35,673 nucleotides of DNA from an uncultured Clostridia bacterium. Its GTDB lineage: Bacteria; Bacillota; Clostridia; TANB77; CAG-508. The stretch covers positions 1 to 35,673 of the forward strand of contig CANRQI010000006.1 in assembly GCA_947632835.1 (NCBI GenBank). The letters are read 5' to 3'. How positions within the stretch are numbered: position 1 is the stretch's first letter; every line of letters begins with the position of its first letter. The notes beneath the pieces were generated by a model that saw only the letters and a list, made by a program, of their open reading frames with translations, searched no databases and had not been told where the DNA came from. Positions 9,348 to 18,569 of this stretch are shown piece after piece. The translations under genes were made by a program, and so were the position numbers.

Positions 9348-9390
9348 AGTTACGGGAAAATTTATTTTAATTATTCTCGTAACTTTTTTT
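9348..9390 (+). terminator. Rho-independent terminator after adhesin A
   Basis: AGTTACGGGAA (9348-9358) pairs with TTCTCGTAACT (9374-9384) with one G-T pair, and a run of seven T (9384-9390) follows. It probably ends the rfbD-rfbA-adhesin A transcript. Confidence 0.75.
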
Positions 9391-9450
9391 ATAAGTAAAA
9401 CATAAAATTTAATAAAATATAGCTATCAAGTTTCCGCAAAATAACTGCGA

Positions 9451-9466
9451 AAAAATATATATTTTT
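9451..9466. repeat. AT-only palindrome, possible collapsed family A remnant
   Basis: AAAAATATATATTTTT is a perfect 16-base palindrome followed by CATAATTTGAACTG, which recalls the flank downstream of the family A elements. It could be a collapsed element or simply low-complexity AT sequence. Confidence 0.2.
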
Positions 9467-9514
9467 CATAATTTGAACTGTAAAAAAATACCTGAACTTA
9501 AATGAGAAAAAGTA

Positions 9515-9543
9515 TTGATTTTGAAGAAGCAATGTACTATAAT
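9515..9543 (+). promoter_or_regulatory. SigA-type promoter for adhesin B
   Basis: TTGATT (9515-9520) and TATAAT (9538-9543) are spaced by 17 bases. The 5' untranslated leader would be about 120 bases. Adhesin B is therefore expressed independently of adhesin A. Confidence 0.65.
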
Positions 9544-9555
9544 GATAATGATTTC
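9538..9555 (+). promoter_or_regulatory. Possible Fur-like operator overlapping the adhesin B promoter
   Basis: TATAATGATAATGATTTC reads as three consecutive NATAAT-like hexamers, the pattern of a Fur box. It sits directly on the -10 element, where repressor binding would block transcription. The AT-rich background makes chance matches common, so this is tentative. Confidence 0.25.
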
Positions 9556-9591
9556 AGTTTCGGTATTGTATTATTTATAAATATCGAAACT
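9556..9591 (+). promoter_or_regulatory. Stem-loop in the adhesin B 5' untranslated leader
   Basis: AGTTTCGGTATT (9556-9567) pairs with AATATCGAAACT (9580-9591). It lies immediately after the predicted transcription start and has no T-run behind it, so it is not a typical terminator. It could stabilise the mRNA 5' end. Confidence 0.4.
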
Positions 9592-9670
9592 TAATTATAA
9601 TATAGTATATTAATTACAATTTATTATAAATATTATGAATTTTAGAGAATATTAAAGGAAGGTAACAATT

Positions 9671-12600
9671 ATGACATCTAAAAAAATCATCAAAACTTTA
9701 TTTATTTATACATGTGTATTTATATTATTAATATCATTTTTTCCTTTAAATGTATTTTCGGCTACAGCTTTAGATGAAAATAGTACAGAAGCAACTATTG
9801 AATCAGTAAGTGCTCGTAATGGTGGGGGTTCTTACAGAATAGGAGATCATGATGTATTAAAAATTACACAACATAATGGCAGTGCATTTTTAGATGTTTT
9901 TTATTGTGTTAATGCAAGTAAATCTCTTTCAGTAAAAAATAATGGATATAAATATAGGAGAGTTGCAAAGGATTTTACAAATTATACTGATTCTGCAGTT
10001 CAATCATGGGCGACTCATTTAGGAGTAACAAAACAAAATCATAATGCAATAGTTTATTTACTTAATAATATATATTTATTAAATCAGGAAAGTACAAAAG
10101 AAGAATTTTTAAAAAGAGCTTTTGCTGATTATTTTGCTAAAGAGGAAGAAGAGGGAACAGAGCCTCGTACAACTGTTGAAATGATAAAACAAAAACTAAC
10201 AGATGATGATATTGATGTTATTCAGCAATGGGCAATTTGGTATTTTACTAATGGTACAGAAATATATCATACAACAGAAACAGATCGTGATGAAGCATAT
10301 AATACATTAGGTAGTATTACTTATAATAATTTAGTCAGTATTCCTGGTTTTTCAACTGGAAATGATATTGATAAAATAAGACAAACATATATGCAAGAAT
10401 TATATAAATATTTAGTTGATTCTGCTAGAAGATCAACAGATACAGTTGAAAAAGAAAAAACATATCCTAAAATAGATACAAATTCAAAAGCTACATCAAC
10501 AATTGAAGGAGCTTATTATAAAGTTGGACCATTTAAAATAAATTCTGGAAATACAACTCCTTCAGATTTAAAAATAACTTTAAGTGTTGATGGTGGGGAA
10601 TTAAAAAATTGTAAAGTTTATGTAGATGGCTCACCACAGAATAATGTACTACAAAATGGAGAGCTTGATAAAAATATAATTGGAAAAACTTTTTATGTAT
10701 ATATTCCAACAGAAGAAAATACTATTACAGATGTTAAATTAAAATTGTCATATACGACAGAGGCTAAGAGAATAATAAGTTTATGGGAAAAAGATAGTAG
10801 TGAAACTGGAGATTTACAGCCGATTATTTTAATATTATCAAAACCTGGAGAAAAAATTGAAGAAGAAACTACTGGTACAGTAACCAATGGAAAATATGAT
10901 TTAGCTTTAAGAAAATATATATTTTCTATAAATGGTAATTCAATAAAAGGAAGGGATCCAAAGCCTACTCAAGATAGTTTAAATAAGTTAGCAAATGGAA
11001 CTGAAGATGCAACAACAGCAGAATATAATCATCCAAAAAATCCATTAACTGTAAAAAAAGGTGATAAAATTGTATATGAATTTAGAGTGTATAACGAAGG
11101 TGAGATTCAAGCAAAAGCCAAAAAAATAGTAGATTATTTACCAGAAGGTTTAACAATGGTAGAATCGACTAAAAGTACAGTTAATCAGAAATATCATTGG
11201 GAAAATGGTGCAAATAGAGAAGTAACAACAACTTGTTTAGATACTGAAGATAAAATTATACCTGCGTTTAACAAAGAAAATAAAAATTTGTCTTATAAGG
11301 AAGTTCAGTTAGAATGTGAAGTTACGGGAGATTTTGATACTGGAACAATATTGACAAATATAGCAGAAATACAGGAAGATAATGGAGAAGATAGAGATTC
11401 AACTCCAGATTCAATGAAGGATAAAATAACTGACAATTATGCCGGAGATTCAAGTCATAATAATAATGGAAATTTAGGGCGTAGTGATTATTATTATAAA
11501 GGAACTGAAGATGATGATGATTTTGAAAAATTAGTTGTAAAAAAAGATTTATTTGATTTAAGCTTAAAAAAATTTATTACAAAAATAAATAAAACTGACA
11601 TCAATGATAGAATTCCAACTGTAAATGTTGAACCATTAAAATCAGGACAAAATGATGCTACTTATACTACAAAAAAAGATGCACGAAGTGTGGAAACAGG
11701 AGATATAGTAACATTTACAATAAGAGTATATAATGAAGGAGATATATCAGGATATGCAGAAGAAATAACAGATTATATACCAGAAGGTTTGGGATTTTTG
11801 GAGCATTATAATGGAAATAGTGGATGGACTAAAGTTGAAGGAAACAGTAAAGTAAAATTAAATACAATAAGAAATGCTGAGAAAAATGTTACACTTTCAG
11901 ATTTTTCAGAGGTAAGTAATTTAAATGATGTTGATGTAGTTTTAGGAAAAGCAAAATATACAACTAATGCACTTTCATCTAGTAATACATCAAATTTAAT
12001 AAAGGCATTTGATGGAAGAAGTGATTTAAAATATAAAGATGTACAAATTACCTGTGTAGTAGTTACAGAAGATTCAAAAGAATTAAAAAATATATCAGCT
12101 ATAACAAAAGAAAAAAATGAGAAAAAAGAAGATGTAAATACAGATAGAAAAGTAGGTGAAGATTCATCACCAAATGATGATATTGATCCAGATAGTTATG
12201 GTACTGGTAAAGAAGATGATGATGATTATGATGTATTACAAACACAGAAAAAAAATTTTGATTTAGCTTTACAGAAATTTATAACAGCTGTAAATAATGA
12301 TGAAATAGAAGATAGAGAGCCAGAAGTAAGTGAAAATTCAGATGGAACTTTGAAATATAGTCATCCAGATGAAGCATTAAGAGTACATAATGGAGATTTA
12401 ATAACATACACGATTAGAGTGTATAATGAAGGCGAGATTGATGGATATGCAGCAGAAATATCTGATGATATTCCAAAAGGATTAGTTTATGTAAAAGATA
12501 ATAATACAAATACCACTTATGGCTGGAAAATGTATGATGCTTCTGGGGAAGAAACACAAGATGAGAAAAAAGCAGTAAAAGTAAAAACTACATATTTAGC

Positions 12601-15600
12601 AAAAGGAAGTACAACTGATAATTTGATAAAAGCATATAATAAAAGTGATACTATTACTGAATCAAATTTGTATTATAAAGATGTAAAATTAGTATTCAAA
12701 TTAGATAAATCTTTAATTGAAAACGAGGCTTCAAGTTCTGAGAGAAATTTAATTAATATAGCTGAAATAACTAAAGATACTGATGAAACTGGAAAAGAAA
12801 TTCAAGATAAAGATTCAACACCTGGTAATGAAGAACCTGATGAAGATGATATAGATGATGAAAAAGTTACATATTTATTATTTGATTTGAATTTGAAAAA
12901 ATTTATTTCAAAAGTAAATGGTAAGGAAATATCAAGAGAACCAGAAGTGGATATTACACCTTTAAATAATGAAAAAGATGATGCTCATTATACATTAACC
13001 AAAGATCCTGTAAATGTTCAAACAGGTGATGTAGTAACATTTACAATAAGGGTATATAATGAAGGTGAAGAAGATGGATATGCAGAACAAATAACAGATT
13101 ATATTCCAGAAGGTTTGGGATATTTAGAAGGCTATGATTTGAATAAACAATGTTCATGGACTGTTTCTCAAGATAATGTAAAACGTAAAAAATTATCTGA
13201 AATTATAAATGGAAAGAAAAATTTAAAGACTGAAGATTTTGATGGAATAAGTTCTTTAGATGAGGTCAATGTAGTTTTAGGAAAAGCTAAGCTTACGACT
13301 AAAGTACTAGGTTCTTCAAAAACTGAAAATTTAATTCCAGCATTTACTGGAACTGAAATGACTTATAAAGATGTTCAAATTACTTGTATTGTAGTTGCCG
13401 AAAGTGATATAACACTTAAAAATATTGCAGCTATTACAGGTGAAAAAGATAAAAATAAAAATGATGTACCAACAGATAGGGATTCTGAAGATAGAGATTC
13501 AACTCCAGCAGATGACATAAATCCTGATGAATATAATGAGGAAATCGAAGATGATGATGATTATGATGTATTAAAAAATAATAAAAATGTTTTTGATTTA
13601 GCATTGCAAAAATTTATTACAGAAATAAATTCAACTGGAACTAAAAACAGAATTCCACAAGTTAGTAGAAATGATGATGGAAAGCTATTATATTCACGTA
13701 ATGAAGATGCTTTAGAAGTTAAAAATGAAGATTTGATAACATACACGATTAGAGTGTATAATGAAGGTAAAATTGCTGGATATGTAGCAGAAATAACTGA
13801 TGATATTCCAAAAGGTTTGGTATTTGTTAAAGAAAATGCTACAAATACTCAATATGAATGGAAAATGTATGATAAAGATGGAAGCGAAACAAGTGATGTA
13901 AATAAAGCAGTAAAAGTAAAAACTTCATATTTGTCAAAAGAAAAATCAGATAGTAATTTAATTCCAGCATTTGATGATTCTGCAGATATTACTGATTCAA
14001 ATCCACATTATAAAGATGTAAAATTAGTATTTAAAGTAGATACGTCTTTGGTAGAATCAAATAGTAATATGATAAATACAGCTGAGATAACTAAAAATAC
14101 TGATGAAACAGGAAAAGATATTCACGATATAGATTCAACTCCAGATAATAATAAACCAGATGAAGATGATATAGATAAAGAGCAAGTTTATGTTGGAGAG
14201 CCATTAGAATTTGATTTGAACTTAAAGAAATTTATTTCAAAAGTAAATAATGATAATACATCAAGGGAACCAGAAGTAAATGTTGAACCATTAAATGATG
14301 GTGAAAGAGATGCAGATTATACTACATCAAAAAATCCGATATTAGTAGAAACAGGAGATATAGTAACATTTACATTAAGGGTATATAATGAGGGAAATAT
14401 ATCAGGATATGCAGAACAGATAACAGATTATATACCAGAAGGTTTAGGATTTTTAGAGGGATATAATGCCAATAATAATTGGAGCAGTTTAGAAGGTGCA
14501 AATAAGGTAAAATTATCTACAATAAAAAATGGTATGAATAATTTGAATGTTTCAGATTTTGATGAAATTGATGATTTAGCAAATGTAGATGTAGTGTTGG
14601 GAGAAACTAAGGTTACAACTGATGCACTTTCTTCAGAAGATGAAGGCAATTTGATAGAAGCATTTGAAGGTTCAGAATTAAAATATAAAGATGTACAAAT
14701 TACTTGTATAGTAGTTACAGAAGATGAAGTTACACTTAAAAATATATCTGCTATTACAGATGCTAGTGATTCTGAAAAAAAACCTGTAACAGATAGAGAT
14801 TCAACTCCAACTGATGATATTAACCCAGATGATTATACAACTGGAAATGAAGATGATGATGATTATGATGAATTACAAACGGATAAGAGAAAGTTTGATT
14901 TAGCTTTACAGAAATTTATAACAGGTGTAAATTCAGATAAAATTACTAATAGAGTTCCAGAAGTTTCAAAAGATGAAGACGGAAATCTACACTATAATCA
15001 TCCATTAGAGCCAGTTGAAGTTCGTGGTGGAGATTTAATAACATATACTATTAGAGTATATAATGAAGGTGAAACTGATGGGTATGCTAAAGAAGTTTCA
15101 GATAATATTCCAACAGGTTTAGTATTTGTACCAGAAAATGAAACAAATATTAAATATGGATGGAAAATGTATGATAAAGATGGAAAAGAAACAGATGATG
15201 CAAATCAAGCAGTTGAAGTAAGAACTACATATTTATCAAAGGAAAATTCTGAAGATAATTTAATTTCAGCATTTAATAAAAATGCAGAAATTAGTGATTC
15301 AAATCCAAGTCATAAAGATGTAGAGTTAGTATTTAGATTAGATGATACATTAATAAGTGATAATTCTTCAAAAACTTTAATAAATGTAGCAGAAATTACA
15401 AAAAATACGGATAAAGATGGAGAAGATATTCCAGATACAGATTCAACTCCAGATAATAAAGATCCAGATGAAGATGATATAGATGAGGAAAAAGTTACTA
15501 TATTAGATTATGATTTAGCTTTAAGGAAGTTTATAGTTTCTGTAAATGGAGAAGCAACGGAAGGAAGAGAACCAAGATTTACAAATGAAAGTTTACAAAA

Positions 15601-18058
15601 TTTAGCTAATGGAACAGTTGATACACTTGATTATATACATAAAAAAGAACCAATAGTTGTTAAAAAAGGCGACAAAATTATATATGAATTTAGAATATAT
15701 AATGAAGGTGAAGTACCAGCTATAGTTAGTAGAATTGTAGATTATTTACCAGATGGTTTAACTTTAGTTGATAAAAGACAAAGTAATGTTAATCAAAGAT
15801 TTGATTGGGAAATTGTTGATGGTAATTTAACAAGCTCATATTTGAGTGAAACTGAAATTCCAGCATTTAATAAGAGTAAATTAGAAATAGCTTATGGGCA
15901 AATTCAAATTGAATGTGAGGTTACTGGAGATTTAGCTGGAGGAGATGTTTTAACTAATGTTGCAGAGATTATAACTGATAATGGAAAAGATAGAGATTCA
16001 CAAGAGGGCTCAATAAGAAAACAAGATATTAGAGATGATTTTTCAGGAGATTCAGCTAATGACAGGAATTTAGGAAGAGAAAATTACTATTATAGAGGAC
16101 TTCAAGATGATGACGATTTTGAAAAAGTAGTTATAGATGGTAGATTATTTGATTTGAATTTAAAGAAATTTATTTCAAGAGTTAATAATGAAAATTTATC
16201 AAGAGAACCAAAAGTAGATATTACATCATTGAATAATGGAGCAGATGATGCAAAATATGAAATGACTAAAACACCTGTTACAGTAGAAACAGGAGATATA
16301 ATAACATTTACATTAAGGGTATATAATGAAGGAGATATATCAGGATATGCAGAGCAAATAACAGATTATATACCAGAAGGTCTAGGATTTTTGGTAAATT
16401 ATAACGATAACAATAGTTGGAGCATTTTTGAAGATGCTCGAAGCATAAAATTATCTGATGTAAAAAATGGAATGAAAAATGTAAAAATTTCAGATTTTAA
16501 TGGAATAGATAATTTAGAAAATGTAAGTGTTGTTTTAGGAAAAACAAAAGTTATTACTAATGCACTTTCATCTGAGAATGATAATAATTTAATAGACGCA
16601 TTTAATGGAAGAGAATTAAGATATAAAGATATACAAATTTCATGTATAGTAGTGGCTGAAGACGAAATCACACTTAAAAATATAGCAGCAATAACAGCGG
16701 AAAAAGATGAAAATAAGAATCCAGTAGATAAAGACAGGGATTCAACACCAAAAGACGATATAAATCCAGATAATTATGGAACTGGAAATGAAGATGATGA
16801 TGATTACGATATAGTAAAAACAGAAAAGAAAGATTTTGATTTAGCTTTACAAAAATTTATAACAGGAATAAATGAAGATACATTGACAAATAGAGCTCCA
16901 TCAGTTGTTGAAGGAAATGATGGAAAATTACAGTATAATCATCCAACAGATGCAGTAAAGATACACAATGGTGATTTAATAAAATACACGATAAGAGTGT
17001 ATAATGAAGGTCAAGTTGATGGTTATGCAGACGAAGTTGGTGATAATATACCAAAAGGCTTAGTGTTTGTTCCAGACAATGAAACAAATGTTAAATATGG
17101 TTGGAAAATGTATGATAAATCTGGAAATGAAACAGGTGATGTAAATCAAGCAGTTTCAGTAAAAACAAATTATTTATCAAGAGAAAGATCACAAGACAAC
17201 TTAATACCAGCATTTAATAAAGATGCAGGAATTAGTAGCACAAATCCAAGTTATAAAGATGTAGAATTAATATTTAGAGTTGATGAATCTTTGATAAACA
17301 AAACAGTAACAACTTCAGAAAGAACATTAGTAAACATAGCAGAAATTACAAAAACTACAGACAAAGATGGTAAGGATATTCCAGATATAGATTCAACACC
17401 AGATAATGGAAACCCAAATGAAGATGACATAGACAAAGAACAAGTTTATGTGGAATATTTTGATTTGGCGTTAGAAAAGGATTTAGCTAAAGCATTAGTT
17501 ACAGTTGATGGAAAGACAACAGAGTTGAATGTAGCAAAAGGAGAAACGATAAAAGTTGATGTAAATAGAAAGAAGCTTTCTAAAACTGATATAAAATTTA
17601 TCTATAATGTGACAGTTAGAAACGAAGGCGAGATTGAAGGATATGCAACAGAGGTTACAGATTATATACCAGAAGGTTTATCTTTTGATCCAGCAGATAA
17701 TCCAAATTGGAGTCAAGTTTCAGGTCGTGTAATTACGACAAATGCACTTGCTAAAACTTTATTGCAACCAGGACAATCTACAACTATTTCAGTAGTACTA
17801 ACATGGGAAAGAAATGAGCAAAATATGGGTGAATTTATAAATGTTGCTGAAATTACTGAACATTGGAATCCATACGGCTCACCAGATGTAGATTCAACAC
17901 CAAATAATCAGGTACCAACAGAAGATGACTATGACAATGCACCAGTTTATGTAAGTATTATAACAGGTTTAGGCGAAAGACCATATATTTTATTAACAGG
18001 AACTGTATTATTAGTTATAGGTGTTGGTATAGTGTTAATAAAGAAATATGTTTTATAA
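9671..18058 (+). CDS. Giant surface adhesin B: thioester domain plus eleven DUF11-like modules, TM-anchored
   Basis: This 2795-residue paralogue of adhesin A begins with a signal peptide (residues 1-31, cleavage near VFSA). A Cys-Gln thioester domain follows: Cys79 in FYCVN and Gln186 in QQWAIWYFTN. Modules start near residues 408 X, 626 Y, 863 Z, 1071 Y, 1308 Z, 1513 Y, 1742 Z, 1947 X, 2160 Y, 2388 Z and 2597 W. A membrane helix ending KKYVL closes the protein. Compared with A, the stalk has two extra YZ pairs of about 440 residues each. Modules open with a Lys-bearing strand (FDLALQKFI, FDLNLKKFI or YDLALRKFI) and close with an Asn strand such as INIAEI, a placement compatible with internal Lys-Asn isopeptide bonds. 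No LPxTG is seen. The ribosome site AAAGGAAGG precedes ATG 9671. It has its own promoter, and a hairpin lies downstream. Confidence 0.85.
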   Translation: MTSKKIIKTLFIYTCVFILLISFFPLNVFSATALDENSTEATIESVSARNGGGSYRIGDHDVLKITQHNGSAFLDVFYCVNASKSLSVKNNGYKYRRVAKDFTNYTDSAVQSWATHLGVTKQNHNAIVYLLNNIYLLNQESTKEEFLKRAFADYFAKEEEEGTEPRTTVEMIKQKLTDDDIDVIQQWAIWYFTNGTEIYHTTETDRDEAYNTLGSITYNNLVSIPGFSTGNDIDKIRQTYMQELYKYLVDSARRSTDTVEKEKTYPKIDTNSKATSTIEGAYYKVGPFKINSGNTTPSDLKITLSVDGGELKNCKVYVDGSPQNNVLQNGELDKNIIGKTFYVYIPTEENTITDVKLKLSYTTEAKRIISLWEKDSSETGDLQPIILILSKPGEKIEEETTGTVTNGKYDLALRKYIFSINGNSIKGRDPKPTQDSLNKLANGTEDATTAEYNHPKNPLTVKKGDKIVYEFRVYNEGEIQAKAKKIVDYLPEGLTMVESTKSTVNQKYHWENGANREVTTTCLDTEDKIIPAFNKENKNLSYKEVQLECEVTGDFDTGTILTNIAEIQEDNGEDRDSTPDSMKDKITDNYAGDSSHNNNGNLGRSDYYYKGTEDDDDFEKLVVKKDLFDLSLKKFITKINKTDINDRIPTVNVEPLKSGQNDATYTTKKDARSVETGDIVTFTIRVYNEGDISGYAEEITDYIPEGLGFLEHYNGNSGWTKVEGNSKVKLNTIRNAEKNVTLSDFSEVSNLNDVDVVLGKAKYTTNALSSSNTSNLIKAFDGRSDLKYKDVQITCVVVTEDSKELKNISAITKEKNEKKEDVNTDRKVGEDSSPNDDIDPDSYGTGKEDDDDYDVLQTQKKNFDLALQKFITAVNNDEIEDREPEVSENSDGTLKYSHPDEALRVHNGDLITYTIRVYNEGEIDGYAAEISDDIPKGLVYVKDNNTNTTYGWKMYDASGEETQDEKKAVKVKTTYLAKGSTTDNLIKAYNKSDTITESNLYYKDVKLVFKLDKSLIENEASSSERNLINIAEITKDTDETGKEIQDKDSTPGNEEPDEDDIDDEKVTYLLFDLNLKKFISKVNGKEISREPEVDITPLNNEKDDAHYTLTKDPVNVQTGDVVTFTIRVYNEGEEDGYAEQITDYIPEGLGYLEGYDLNKQCSWTVSQDNVKRKKLSEIINGKKNLKTEDFDGISSLDEVNVVLGKAKLTTKVLGSSKTENLIPAFTGTEMTYKDVQITCIVVAESDITLKNIAAITGEKDKNKNDVPTDRDSEDRDSTPADDINPDEYNEEIEDDDDYDVLKNNKNVFDLALQKFITEINSTGTKNRIPQVSRNDDGKLLYSRNEDALEVKNEDLITYTIRVYNEGKIAGYVAEITDDIPKGLVFVKENATNTQYEWKMYDKDGSETSDVNKAVKVKTSYLSKEKSDSNLIPAFDDSADITDSNPHYKDVKLVFKVDTSLVESNSNMINTAEITKNTDETGKDIHDIDSTPDNNKPDEDDIDKEQVYVGEPLEFDLNLKKFISKVNNDNTSREPEVNVEPLNDGERDADYTTSKNPILVETGDIVTFTLRVYNEGNISGYAEQITDYIPEGLGFLEGYNANNNWSSLEGANKVKLSTIKNGMNNLNVSDFDEIDDLANVDVVLGETKVTTDALSSEDEGNLIEAFEGSELKYKDVQITCIVVTEDEVTLKNISAITDASDSEKKPVTDRDSTPTDDINPDDYTTGNEDDDDYDELQTDKRKFDLALQKFITGVNSDKITNRVPEVSKDEDGNLHYNHPLEPVEVRGGDLITYTIRVYNEGETDGYAKEVSDNIPTGLVFVPENETNIKYGWKMYDKDGKETDDANQAVEVRTTYLSKENSEDNLISAFNKNAEISDSNPSHKDVELVFRLDDTLISDNSSKTLINVAEITKNTDKDGEDIPDTDSTPDNKDPDEDDIDEEKVTILDYDLALRKFIVSVNGEATEGREPRFTNESLQNLANGTVDTLDYIHKKEPIVVKKGDKIIYEFRIYNEGEVPAIVSRIVDYLPDGLTLVDKRQSNVNQRFDWEIVDGNLTSSYLSETEIPAFNKSKLEIAYGQIQIECEVTGDLAGGDVLTNVAEIITDNGKDRDSQEGSIRKQDIRDDFSGDSANDRNLGRENYYYRGLQDDDDFEKVVIDGRLFDLNLKKFISRVNNENLSREPKVDITSLNNGADDAKYEMTKTPVTVETGDIITFTLRVYNEGDISGYAEQITDYIPEGLGFLVNYNDNNSWSIFEDARSIKLSDVKNGMKNVKISDFNGIDNLENVSVVLGKTKVITNALSSENDNNLIDAFNGRELRYKDIQISCIVVAEDEITLKNIAAITAEKDENKNPVDKDRDSTPKDDINPDNYGTGNEDDDDYDIVKTEKKDFDLALQKFITGINEDTLTNRAPSVVEGNDGKLQYNHPTDAVKIHNGDLIKYTIRVYNEGQVDGYADEVGDNIPKGLVFVPDNETNVKYGWKMYDKSGNETGDVNQAVSVKTNYLSRERSQDNLIPAFNKDAGISSTNPSYKDVELIFRVDESLINKTVTTSERTLVNIAEITKTTDKDGKDIPDIDSTPDNGNPNEDDIDKEQVYVEYFDLALEKDLAKALVTVDGKTTELNVAKGETIKVDVNRKKLSKTDIKFIYNVTVRNEGEIEGYATEVTDYIPEGLSFDPADNPNWSQVSGRVITTNALAKTLLQPGQSTTISVVLTWERNEQNMGEFINVAEITEHWNPYGSPDVDSTPNNQVPTEDDYDNAPVYVSIITGLGERPYILLTGTVLLVIGVGIVLIKKYVL

Positions 18059-18118
18059 TAAATATAATTATATAATTTAAGTTTCGGTGTTTTTAACATT
18101 AAACTGCAAATTTTCAAT
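18059..18118. repeat. Duplicated 3' untranslated segment of the adhesin genes, copy 2
   Basis: This is nearly identical to 9078-9138, starting at the shared C-terminal coding end and continuing through TTTTCAATAAG. It marks a duplication of gene plus flank. Confidence 0.75.
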
Positions 18119-18182
18119 AAGTTTTAATATATTTTGAAGTTATGGTTTGTGGGGAGAATAACTTAAAAAATATATTAAAACT
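18119..18182. repeat. Family B element with shortened interior
   Basis: The terminal repeats (AAGTTTTAATATATTTT and complement) enclose only GGTTTGTGGGGAGA. The longer 34.5 kb copy has GTGGGGACCG and GGGGAGA separated by about 48 bases. The two boxes are fused here at their shared GGGGA, as expected of a deletion between short direct repeats. Confidence 0.7.
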
Positions 18183-18214
18183 TTTTTAAATTATTATGAA
18201 GAATTAAGTTAAAG

Positions 18215-18345
18215 AAAAATATATGTTTTATGAAGTTGTTTCGTGGGGACCGGCTAGCTACAGTCTGTTAAATTTTATGTTCCACAGAATTTTAAAATTT
18301 TACAGACTGTGCGTTGTTGGGATAACGAATAAAACATATATTTTT
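18215..18345. repeat. Family A inverted-repeat element, copy 3
   Basis: The terminal repeats at 18215-18231 and 18329-18345 are exact 17-base complements. The interior reads GTGGGGACC (18243-18251), inner stem ACAGTCTGT...ACAGACTGT, then GTTGGGATAACGA. The flanking sequences match those of copy 2, but the interior is inverted relative to it. Confidence 0.85.
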
Positions 18346-18396
18346 CATAACTTTTATATTAAAAATATTGAAACTTAAAAATTATATGAATATACA

Positions 18397-18428
18397 AAAG
18401 TTACGAAAAAATATTTTTTCGTAACTTT
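18397..18428 (+). terminator. Terminator-like hairpin after adhesin B
   Basis: AAAGTTACGAAAAAA (18397-18411) is exactly complementary to TTTTTTCGTAACTTT (18414-18428). It corresponds in position and core (GTTACG...CGTAAC) to the terminator after adhesin A, but the trailing T-run is weak. Confidence 0.5.
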
Positions 18429-18469
18429 AATGTATTATAAAAATATCCAAAACTAAAATAATAAAATTG

Positions 18470-18498
18470 TTGAAAAATGATAGGTTTTATGATATAAG
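18470..18498 (+). promoter_or_regulatory. Promoter for the polysaccharide operon starting at rfbC
   Basis: TTGAAA (18470-18475) and TATAAG (18493-18498) are spaced by 17 bases, about 70 bases upstream of rfbC. No comparable promoter is evident further down to 34481, so this probably drives the whole cluster. Confidence 0.5.
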
Positions 18499-18569
18499 TA
18501 TTATAGAAATTTTATAAGTAAAAATATATTATTACATAAGTTAAAATACTTTAAGAAAGGAAAAAATAA

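Noticed and set aside
9078..9670. A small gene in the long gap between the adhesins
   Set aside because: The gap is fully explained by the duplicated 3' flank, repeat elements, terminator, promoter and leader. No ORF with a ribosome site is present.
4826..17436. Antisense ORFs of 60-92 residues inside the adhesin genes
   Set aside because: They mirror the repetitive, Asp- and Ser-rich coding strand, have no ribosome sites, and recur wherever the modules repeat.
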